64,000 nucleotides of DNA from assembly GCA_948470475.1 (NCBI GenBank), contig OX419336.1, positions 41,894,381-41,958,380 on the forward strand. The letters are read 5' to 3'. This DNA comes from Galaxea fascicularis. Lineage: Eukaryota > Cnidaria > Anthozoa > Scleractinia > Euphylliidae. A program made the translations under genes and the position numbers. Shown here in pieces: positions 25,201 to 36,000 of this stretch; the stretch's first letter is position 1; each line of letters starts with the position of its first letter. A model generated the notes under the pieces. That model did not search any database. It saw nothing but the letters and a program-made list of their open reading frames with translations, and was not told the DNA's origin.

Positions 25201-25842
25201 TAAATTGTTCTGGGGCTTAGAATCTTTAAAACTACTTTTGTTACCCGACGATTGATCAAACCGAAAGAGTTCTATGTAATTATATAAGCAACTTGGCGGT
25301 AAAAATTATTGGCAAGCTACCGCATATGAGGTCCAGTGTTCTCGTCCTTGCCGTGGCTATTTAACGTGATGACTCCTATTACGGATCGCAGGTAAGCCTT
25401 CACAGTCTAACTGATATATGTCTGATATGTCATAATTAAAAATTGAAGTGAAGTTTGGGATGTCTTGAACAACAAATTCAATTATTGACGCGCGTATACT
25501 CGATAGACGCAGGAGCCTACCAAAAATATGGTTGATGTTTGGTCAATTGTAAGGTTGCGGATTACATTTTTCATAGCCAAAACTATTTTGGGTTCGTTTG
25601 TGGTTTATGTTAGGTCGACAAGAAAAACCTAACACGATCGTCACTTTTTTAAGGCTCATGTTTGTCTCACCAGACACTAACACGTAACCTAACATTCGTC
25701 CTTTTTTTGTTAGGCTCTACGGCTGAAAGCCAAAAAAAAAGTTGTTGGGCTCAATTTTGGCTCCTGTCAGCCTCCACTGTACCATTTCAGGCCTTTGTTA
25801 GGCCTGTTTTTGGCTCTGTTGGGCCAAAACATTTCGTACGGG
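22222..25842. mobile_element. 3,621-bp TIR DNA transposon-like element, copy 1
   Basis: The ends are CCCGCACGAAAATTTTAGGC and, inverted, CCCGTACGAAATGTTTTGGC, an imperfect terminal inverted repeat. Both ends carry several subterminal motifs of the type TGTTAGGC/CCTAACA, plausibly transposase binding sites. A second copy lies at +3,780 bp. The flanks (ctctaa and aatgcg) do not give an obvious target duplication. Superfamily not recognised. The minus strand carries coding-like blocks described separately. Confidence 0.8.
22634..24531 (-). pseudogene. Cryptic minus-strand coding blocks inside TIR element copy 1
   Basis: Reading the minus strand gives protein-like segments interrupted by stops, frame changes and splice-like sites. 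Around 24531-24212 one frame with a single TGA ends at a GTGAGC donor (24211-24206) whose phase fits an acceptor at 23608-23607. About 23580-23205 contains LLFAVEIKACPARRSSHKDI and one TAA, and ends at GTGAGT. A clean 46-residue frame lies at 23176-23036 (starts MYEELFEFAKKLFG). Another lies at 22822-22634 (contains NGDAWCIQQLQYIDYPEGG). I do not recognise the protein. The VEIKACP block loosely resembles the (D/E)xK core of PD-(D/E)xK nucleases, but this is speculative. It is probably the decayed transposase or accessory gene of the element. Confidence 0.45.
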
Positions 25843-26001
25843 AATGCGAGGCGACCACAAAAACCGCATGAGGAGTCCGTGCAGGCCTGTCACTCATTTC
25901 TTCTCCACACAGCTCCCTACACTAATTCATGTTGTGCCTCAACTACATTTCGTTTTTGGAACAGGGGTCGTTATGCATGTATAATCAATATGTGGAGCTG
26001 T
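25843..26001. other. 159-bp spacer between the two element copies
   Basis: Unique sequence separating copy 1 and copy 2. It occurs once in the window, so the arrangement is element-spacer-element rather than a full tandem duplication. Confidence 0.85.
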
Positions 26002-29000
26002 CCCGCACGAAAATTTTAGGCCTGACAGGAGCCTTAATTAGGCCTTATTTTTAAAACCTAACAGCGGCCGCACAGGACACTAACTACAAGCCTTAAAATT
26101 AAGCCAGACATGAGCGATACATGAAGGTCGGACGAGCATTAAAAACGTCTGTTTTCAGGCTCTTGTCATGTTTTTGTTACGCTTATGTTATGTTCACGTA
26201 TTTTGTTTGTATACGCGCTTATCAAACTTGTAAAGCAAAAAATGAGAAAAATGTTTGGTTTATGCTAGGCTCATGTTAGGTTCTTCATTTTTGCAACGAA
26301 GATCTGCACAATGTAATATCTGACACTCTCCACTTACCTGATAGAGAAGGAAAAATGCAAAGAATTTGTTATCTTTTTGATACCATTACGCTTTTTTCTT
26401 TCTTGCGTGCTCAACGTCTGTCATCACCCTTAAAAATGTTGGGGTCCCCATAAAATTCACGATCGGGCAAATCTTTCGTCCTCTTCAGTCCTCTTCGGGG
26501 TACGCGCTCTGTGCCTCCCTCTGGATAATCAATATACTGGAGTTGTTGGATACACCATGCATCGCCGTTGTCTAAAAGATACTCCCGGAGATAGTGAACT
26601 TTTCAGTGTCGCCGTTTTGGAGTTTAACAACTCCAGTTCTTCAGACAGTTGAAAATGAGCACTGTTCACCTTCACCTCCAGCTAACGAAGTGGTACTTGC
26701 CCAACATGAATTCAGCTATAGCTCAATGTCATCCACACTGGTGCATCCACAAACAATGCATTCGGCCAGCTATAAACTTCAGTTAATCAAACGCTAATAA
26801 TCACAGAGAGTTTACTCAAAACGCCTGGCCATTCCACATCTCATCCAGTTCAGTCTTCAGCTGTGTCTCCCTTACTATAGTCAGTAGTGATGCGAATTCA
26901 TTGTGCAGCTTACAGCCGAAAAGCTTCTTGGCGAATTCAAACAGCTCTTCATACATCGTGTAGGTGGATCAAGTCTCGGACGTGACTCACCATTCCTTGG
27001 CACGTGCGATATTTAGGACCGACGAAAAAGGCATCCCAAATTGGTAAGCGAGTTGTGCACCATCAAAAGGATTTTAAAAAACTGGACATTGACTTTTTTT
27101 TATTGCTATATCTACTAATGGACTATAGCCTATGACAATCTTTGAGTGATTCAAAATTACATGAAAAGCGAAATCGTCGATATCTTTATGGCTTGACCTC
27201 CTAGCTGGACAGGCTTTAATTTCAACTGCAAAGAGGAGTTGAAAATGTGGCCGCCCGGTTGAAGTTTCACCCTCGCGTACGTCACTTGCTGAGTAAATGT
27301 TTCGTTTATTTGTGCTTCGGCTGGCAACTTCATGTTTCCAGCTTGTCCCTCTTTCTCCCGTTCAAGATAAAACGCCGTCGTGTATTCTGAAAATGGAAAA
27401 AATATAATGCATTTTTCTGATTCACTCTCATCAGTAACATCGAGCCGTTTCATCGTAGCGGGCTAGGCAATTATTGTGCTTTAATATATTACTAATACAC
27501 AGTGTGTATGTGTCGAGATCTATGTGATTACAGCGAATCGACTTAATCAAAGATATATATTTATATATACAGCATAAAGTTTCGTTGTTTTTCAAGTGTG
27601 ATAAGCAGTGTTCCAAAACATTTTCTAATTTTTTGGGCAACTAGCACACGATCTCGAGAAATCTGTTCACGGCTTTGCTCCTCCGATTCGGTTTATGATT
27701 ACTTGACGGATCTCAGCTACTGATCCTAATTTACATTTTATTCGACTCTGCATTTAATTCTCGTTTTCTTTTCTAACCAGTGCCACCAGACATTCCACCA
27801 ACATTTTGTAAGCAGGCATTATTGGAATGGAAAGCATCATTTGGTGGAAACTCTAGCCCTTTTAGTACTGGAGTTTAAGTTGCATCAGTATTTCATTAAA
27901 CACTTCGTGTGGGCCACTCGAACATGTTTTACGACATGATCGTGAGGACAGATACTTATTCATTCTAGTAATCTTAAATTGTTTTGCTCACCTTTGCAAA
28001 CGACAACTTTTTCCGGATCAAGCAGAGGTTTGGAGATTTGATTGATGTTTCCCTTTTTTATCACTAATCCTTGTCCTCATGAGTGTGCCAATTCTTCAGT
28101 CGAGAAAACCAACAAAGAAATAGTGGCCCCTTTTGATGTGCTTTTTGAATCAGAGCCCGCCGATGCAGTCCGATCCACGAACACGTCACACGTCCTTCCA
28201 GTAGCCGCACTGTACGTTTGCACTGGAAAGCAATCAACCGTCTTTGAAAATGACAATTCTTCCCGCTTGCTCTCCCATCCACCGTTGACAAAGAAGTTTA
28301 ATTTTTACTAGGGACCGCCAAAACTTGTAGAACCAATCCGCGGACACCAAGCCATCACGTGTAAGTTGACGTCAGTTACTCTACAAGTGTAAAGACTACC
28401 CTCTATGTGTAGTTCGTAAACTAGCTCGGAGCTCGAGATGCATATCTAGCGTAAAGATAGCTCATTTTTTAGTACGTAGCTGAAACGAAAATGTAACAAA
28501 CAAGTTGCTTGACGAGAAATACAATGTGTGTTATTGTTAATTTTTACCGAGAGGAAATGTTCGAACTCATGTTGCTATGCTTAATACCGAATGAGACGTG
28601 ATATTGTTGGAATGCGTGGTTTGTCATTATAACTTGTTATGCATGAAGCCTGCATGAAATTGTGTTTTCGGGTGTCATTTAATATTAACGAAAGTATACT
28701 TACTGAAAAAGCTAGCAAGTGAATTTGGCTATAAAATATGTCATCCCAAAACAGTTGAGGCTGAGACCCCAGCAACGACGATAACACAAGACATAACTAG
28801 TTTTAAACAATCTGTCATCACGATAATTTGAGTCGTGGCATATCGGCAGAAACTTGAGGTGCATGATATCCTACAACACGCAAGTTGTGCCGCTGCGGCT
28901 TTGACTCGATAACAACGTGTTTTAAATTATTGGAACCCTTGAGAAGTGGATCGCACATTAATACAAACTCTGCAATCTGTTAAATTGTTCTGGGGCTTAG

Positions 29001-29622
29001 AATCTTTAAAACTACTTTTGTTACCCGACGATTGATCAAACCGAAAGAGTTCTATGTAATTATATAAGCAACTTGGCGGTAAAAATTATTGGCAAGCTAC
29101 CGCATATGAGGTCCAGTGTTCTCGTCCTTGCCGTGGCTATTTAACGTGATGACTCCTATTACGGATCGCAGGTAAGCCTTCACAGTCTAACTGATATATG
29201 TCTGATATGTCATAATTAAAAATTGAAGTGAAGTTTGGGATGTCTTGAACAACAAATTCAATTATTGACGCGCGTATACTCGATAGACGCAGGAGCCTAC
29301 CAAAAATATGGTTGATGTTTGGTCAATTGTAAGGTTGCGGATTACATTTTTCATAGCCAAAACTATTTTGGGTTCGTTTGTGGTTTATGTTAGGTCGACA
29401 AGAAAAACCTAACACGATCGTCACTTTTTTAAGGCTCATGTTTGTCTCACCAGACACTAACACGTAACCTAACATTCGTCCTTTTTTTGTTAGGCTCTAC
29501 GGCTGAAAGCCAAAAAAAAAGTTGTTGGGCTCAATTTTGGCTCCTGTCAGCCTCCACTGTACCATTTCAGGCCTTTGTTAGGCCTGTTTTTGGCTCTGTT
29601 GGGCCAAAACATTTCGTACGGG
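26002..29622. mobile_element. 3,621-bp TIR DNA transposon-like element, copy 2
   Basis: Same orientation as copy 1 at an offset of exactly 3,780 bp. On reading line by line I saw no difference between copies, including identical stops in the cryptic coding blocks. The left flank is gagctgt and the right flank gtgcgg, with no obvious target duplication. Confidence 0.85.
26414..28311 (-). pseudogene. Cryptic minus-strand coding blocks inside TIR element copy 2
   Basis: Exact repeat, shifted by 3,780 bp, of the blocks described at 22634-24531. It carries the same stops, so the lesions predate the duplication. Confidence 0.42.
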
Positions 29623-32168
29623 GTGCGGAAATCTTTTCTTGCACTGTCAAAGCATACAAGTGAGAACGTTCACAACAAACCTAAGTAAATGAAAACTACC
29701 TACTGCAGAGCACGTAACCGTTTAGGGAAACTCAAAAGGTGGTTTTGGTGGATGGTGGATGTCCATCTGCCAAAACCACTTGTCCAAGTAATTCGAATAT
29801 GTAGTACTCAAAATGTAACTTAAACATTCCTCACTGTGGCCCATCACAACATCAACATCAACTCAGCTGGTAAATACTAATTTTTGTATTTATCTATGCA
29901 CGTGGTTCATGTTAACAACAGATCTGGATTAGGATGATGAAGTGGTTCTGGTGGCGGGATGGCATCAGCGACATCAACCAGCACCACCAAGCCTATCGAT
30001 CAGTTCAAAATAACACAAAGTACATGCATACATTTATGGAGTGCTTTAATACTCACCAAAAACAGCGAAATTCATCGAAAGAAACATAAACAGAGCGAGA
30101 AAATTAACAATAAAGCCGTGAAAACATTCGGTCTCGACTGTCTTCGCTTTCTGTTATTTATTTATAAGGCGTCGGCTAAGGCGTCACGAAAGGCGTCACG
30201 AAGTGTGTCTGAATTCAACCTCAGTCTCTCTCGGCAAAGGTGGTTTCAGTGGATGGCATCTAATGCCGACTTTTTCACATGCGCCAAACAAACAGTCATG
30301 CGCGAAATCGTCTATACTTGCTCAGCCCCTCCCCTACAAGGTTAGCCTGAGATCATGCCTTCTCCCTATTATCCCTTTATGTCTCTCACGGGAAGAGGGC
30401 ATGATACATTTCTTTGTCGGATCACACGTAAAAATGCCAGATTCTGGACTTTTTTTCTGATTGGCTCAGAAACAATACCTCTGAAAAACTCCATTCTGAT
30501 TGGCAATGTACGTGGAGCGGCTGACTTCCGGTAAATGCTGATTGGCCCTTTAACTTGACAGGTGGAGCTGACGTTTGTTTATTTAAATTAGAGGGCGGCT
30601 CGCGGCATGTTAAATAAATGTATCAGGCGTTATTTTTTTTTTCCTCTCGCCTCGTCCGCCCTTGAAAAAAAAAAGGTGCCTGATCGCAGGTTACTACAAG
30701 GTTGGACACGTGTACACACTATTTCTCCAGAGTTTCAACATTGTATTGCTGGGGTGGGGGTGGAGAGGGGTGTGAGCAACGCATTTTGAAACGGATAAAA
30801 GTGCTTTTTTAAAACTCCGTTTCAAAAACAGATAATTAATGCGATTACACAAGTGTCCCCAGGAATTTTGTCCACCATTGTAGACCTGTATCGCGTTACC
30901 TTGTGCACGTGCTCCATCGCTTTTCGTTGCAGTCACCGAGGTCAAGATGTCACGTCAAACGACACTTGGCCGTTTTGGCTTTAAAAAAGCATTTCGCACA
31001 GAAATCTCAGAAAAAGCAAAAAATAAGCCCAAAAACATTACAACGCGATGAGTCCAACACATTTTAAATCGTTACAGATATTGTGACCGAGAGGGAAAAA
31101 AACTACCCTCTCGGAAAGCAAAATGTTAAAATATTGGAACAGTTTCACTGGGTTGTGATAGCTTTAGGCCTTTTCAACTGTCCTACGCTGTGCCGCCAGT
31201 TTCAGTGTACATGAGCTGTCAAAGGGTAGCAAAGTTAGATCAAAACACACCAAAACTAATAACTAAATCAGGAATATTTAGCCCGTGTACATATATTTTA
31301 AAATGAGCATATTTGCATTTCCGTTTGAGCTGCAACTGGATCAACACTCGTGTTCGGCTCTTTTTTTTGCTTGGTACGGCGAAAATTTGTTGATCAAGTT
31401 GATCAAGAAAAAATTCGGTTAATATTCTGTACGTTTGTATTTCTTCTCATAAAATTCAGCGGAGGAGCTGAAAATGAGTTTTCATGGCGTACGTTATCGG
31501 GTTAAATAATGAGGAAACGAGGTTTTGGAAATACGTCAAGTTGAAAATAGACTTACCATTATGAAACACCTCAGTGAAATATCTCACTTCCGTCTTTCAG
31601 GTTTGTTTCAGAAGAAACACCACGTGATTTCGTTGTGTTCACCGATGCGTCCTGGCCCTTAAATTTTCCCCTAGATGGGGAAACAAACTTCAACGCCCTG
31701 CTTTTGATTTTCTTGGCGTTGTGTTTTGCTATTTTAAAACGGGCCAAGAAACCCTTAGGACCTTTACCGTACATATCATTGAAAAGTCCTTACAACAATA
31801 TCTTTCTTCTACATAGACTTGCGGATTTCAGGCCTGGTGGCTCGTTGAAAAACCTGTACTTCATTCGTGAAAGTGTTTATGTCTTGCCGGATAGTGAGCA
31901 TTTAATTTGGAATAGTATATCGGAAACGCGTTAAACTATTTTAGGGGGACAGATGGGATTTTTAAGGAGGAGCTTCAGACTTACAGGTTGCAAAAGTAAA
32001 AGGGGATACTAAACTAGAAAGGTGGAATGTGTATCCGGACTCCCTTTTATAGCAAAACATATTAAATGGCTAGTTAGTCAGGAAGCGTTGAGCCATATTC
32101 ATGGGAAACCGGTCTCGTATTAAAAGAGTTTGTTGAGATCAATCAACGTTTTTATTTGAAGTCTCATC
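29623..32168. other. Region upstream of the Ly6-ShK gene
   Basis: No confident gene. An open frame of 128 codons at 29959-30345 and opposed frames at 31571-31934 lack recognisable motifs. The stretch 30458-30550 has three ATTGG (inverted CCAAT) boxes. Regulatory sequence for the downstream gene may lie here. Confidence 0.35.
30458..30550 (-). promoter_or_regulatory. Cluster of three inverted CCAAT boxes
   Basis: The motifs ctgattggctc, ctgattggcaa and ctgattggccc occur about 40 bp apart. Phased CCAAT boxes are a hallmark of NF-Y-bound promoters. No TATA box or transcript start can be assigned, and a repeat origin is also possible. Confidence 0.25.
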
Positions 32169-32875
32169 ATGATCGTAAATGAGAAGAAACTTCTTTCTCT
32201 GATTTCACTTATTTTGATCAGGACTACAGCTACAACTGGTAAGTACACCGTATTAATGTTTCCTCATCCAGAAAAATTCTAATCCATCGTACGTCCTCGA
32301 ACCAAGTCGTGTGTTCGACAAGGAAAGGCAACATCAACAACAGCAACAACCATGACAACAACTTTGTTAATTTTATACCTGAAAATTACAAAATGCTTGA
32401 GCCCGCAGGTAGCTTCTACAGTGTCGAATATGATGAGACCTCCGCTTAGCGATTAGTTACAAAAAAGATGTGAAGCTGTCACTCCTTAATAAAACAATAA
32501 TATAACATCTTGGATACCCTAAAAAAATTGTCTCATAATACCAACTTGTCAGCCGGAAGCCCGATTGTCTCATGCTCCCGTCGCTGTACGGACGATCGAT
32601 ATCAGCGAGTCAGAGATGGAAATCGGCCTTGCTTGCGGCAAATGCGATTGGCCTGTTATTGCGTTGGTTTGTCCGGCTATACTGATGTAACCTATTCCTA
32701 GCTCAGAATATATCGCAGGAAAAAGGCCTTTGCAAAATGTGCAGCAAAGTAATTAGTCGTTTTATGCTGGTAACGTATTCCTGACAAGTGTGTTTCTCTG
32801 TCACTGTTTGAAAGAGTTATTTTATATGTATGGGTTATTGACCAAGCTTGTTCGGCCAAGTTCTTTTTTTGCGTG

Positions 32876-32908
<33 letters not shown>

Positions 32909-32919
32909 CTCGCAAAAAA

Positions 32920-32954
<35 letters not shown>

Positions 32955-33047
32955 AAGCTTGGTCAATAAAGGATTTATTATATGGGATAAGCCGGCTTCA
33001 GAGAAATTTTTCTTGCGGGACAAAGCGCGTAATCCCGAGCGGGCAAG

Positions 33048-33081
<34 letters not shown>

Positions 33082-36000
33082 CAGCACGGGATTTGGTTCA
33101 TCTTGCCCGCTCACGGAGCTACCCATATAATAAATATACATATTGACTATTTATATCGGGTTGTGAGATCATTGTTATTCTTTGGCGCCCCGCACGGTCG
33201 CCCGTGTGTAAGCCCTCTACTTCCTTTCTCGCCAAGGCCAACTAATTAAGTGCTTACTCACAGGAACACGTTTTGATTTCTTGTTCATTCCAGAGATACG
33301 ACACTAACAAAATCGCAGAGATTCCTTTCCGTTTAGCATTCAGCAAACCGTGTATAATACAGGACACTCTGATTACAACATATTATTTAATGCAATACAC
33401 AATAGTCTCTTTTGACCTTTTGTCCTGCTCGATGTGCGAAATTTGATTTGAACGTGAAAAGTGTGAAATGGGGAATTGAACAGGAAACGTACCCTCTATC
33501 GTGACACAGCCCATGACTTTCAGTTGGGTTCCTTACGTGTTCCCGTACTCTGGTAAAGAGGCTCTGTAAACTATCAAAATTGAGGGTACTGAATAGTCGA
33601 CAAATGACTCAGATGTGCCTTGGAACTATTACCTTGGGTACCAGAGGTTATGGTTTTCATTTGGAGAAGAGAACTTACGCGGCGAAGCAGCGTTCACCAG
33701 GAGCGAAGCGCTCGTCTATTTTGGTTTTCAGGGATACTTTTTCAACAGGCCTCTGGAGACAGGGTGTTGGAACTGTGGCCAACTGTTGGATTGTCTTCGT
33801 TGTTTCTTTCGAAGTTAACAAGTGATGAAAATGTAACAGTCATAACGGAAAGCTACATTTGCTCATATGTTTGTCATCCACCGCTTTATGAAGAGACCAA
33901 CCATTGTGTGCCTTTATATTTCTCAGGTTTTTTCTGTTATCAATGCACAAGTAATAACTCGTTCGCTGACTGCACAGTGAAACAAATGGTAGTTAACTGT
34001 ACATTTCCCCGGAACCATTGCTACAATGGAAGTAATGTATCGAAGGGAAATGCCACGGCCTTCTTCAAAGGATGTATTTCCTCAGACCAGTGCAGAGACA
34101 GGAACGAAGTGGCTTTGGAATGCTGTGCAGAAGACCTGTGCAATGGAGGTAAAATCTTTGGCGTATCATTTAAATTCCTTGTAATAACAAGATCAATAAA
34201 TAATTCAAGTTGACTTTACATATCAAATGGCACTCATTTCATCTTTAATTGAGTTTGTCAAGATGATCCTTATTACGCTGACAATTGTTCCCGCAAGGCA
34301 TCCGTCGAAAATTACTGTCACGACCAAGAGACCTTTATGAGAGAACACTGCCCGAAATCTTGCAACTTATGCAAAGGAGGTGAGAAGAAAATAGTTCATA
34401 GTTCTGCTAGATTCAACATTCTGATCTTCTTGCACTAAATTAATGAAGTAAACGAAGTTATGACCACTTTAGACATTTTAAAGTTTTTTGAAGGACCCGT
34501 CACATTCATAAATGTTCACTGTGCTGTTTTTATTAGAAGAGCGGACAAAAGTACGCGAGAACGATTACGGATAAAGCTGATTAAACTGCAATACGCTCTG
34601 AGAGTAACATATAGGGGTATTGAATGGTCCCTTAAAATTTGAAGTGCTCGCAAAATGTGGCCTTTGCTCGATTTGCTCGCAATTTAGACCAGTGCTCGCA
34701 TTCTCTTGCTCGCAAATATGTTTTGCAATTGCTCACATGCTCGGACTCTCGTTGACGTTTGCTCGATTGCTCGTGCCTAGTTTTTTTTTTGGTACGTGGT
34801 ACGTACTGAACTCCTTTCACTGATATGGCAGTCAAGTTCAGTTGAAAGCAAACGACAATAACATAACTCTAAGTTAACATATATATGTTACTCTGGCCGG
34901 GTCTATTTTACAGGTCACATTCGACAGGTCAGAGGAACAGGTAACTGTTTTATCGATTGGTAACTAAGCCAAACAGTTTCACACCTATCTAAAACAATTT
35001 TTGGATAGTGATTAAGGGCTAGGAGACTCATTTGGGCTTGTTTATTTATCTGTAGCGCGACGACCTGTACTTTGACCTGTGGAATGTGACCTGTAAAATA
35101 GACTCGCAGCTACTCGCCGTGTTACTCTCAAGATAATACATCCTGTATGAAGACTGAAACCATAATAAATGCACCTGAAAGACGCATTGCTTGCAAAAGG
35201 CAAAATATTGAAATTGGGCATCATGTATAGTCAAATGCCACCAAACATACAATTAATAAAAAGTTGAAAAGTTCATACAGAAGGCTTACAGAGAGCAATA
35301 GCTCATATGGCTAGTGTGTGGGCATTAAAGGTTGGGACATATCATGATTTCTAATTGGAATAGCGCGGAAAAGGTGGCTCTCAGAATTTTAGTTCAGTTG
35401 TCATTATAATACCACGGTGTTTAAATTTGCATGCATTTACTTTTCAAGAGAATTTTTGCCAAACTTGCCAAAACACGATAGCTATGTAGGCTTCGTTAAC
35501 TAGCCTCCAAAACAGGAAACGGATCGACATACCCCCGACTTCCCCTACAGCTTAGCCCATAACTGTTTTGACATAATATTGCTGTTTAAGTACGGAAATA
35601 GCTGGACGTATTGATATTAGTCTCGTATTATTCTCTTTCTCATTTCGTCGACGAGGCTTTTCTGCTCGACAAATCAATTTCAGTAGAACAATTGTCAATT
35701 CGCGGTGGAGTTCCTTTTATGTAGTAAAGACTGATAGGTTGCTGTTAGCTACTGTTAAATACTATGCTCGAGGGGGTGAACTGTCACAACTTTAGCCACT
35801 GACTTCATTCAAGAATTTGTAAACTATACTGTGCGAGATCGATTCAATCTTAAGTCCATGCATTCAATAAAAACGGTTTAGTCTTAAAGTTCTTCCAGAG
35901 GAAGTTCTTCTGACGCGAGGATCCTCTTCCCGTTCAAGTTCTTCTACATTCATGTCGTTTTCTTGAACCCCCCTTGTACGTTCGAGACATCCTTCGTAAA

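Noticed and set aside
22222..29622. Two identical 3.6-kb copies as LTRs of a giant retroelement
   Set aside because: The spacer is only 159 bp with no coding or primer site, and each copy has its own terminal inverted repeats.
29959..30345. 128-codon open frame
   Set aside because: No recognisable motif, and its composition is not protein-like enough to support a gene.
31571..31934. Opposed Lys-rich (minus) and hydrophobic (plus) frames
   Set aside because: Neither has splice context or family similarity; overlapping antisense frames of this size arise by chance.
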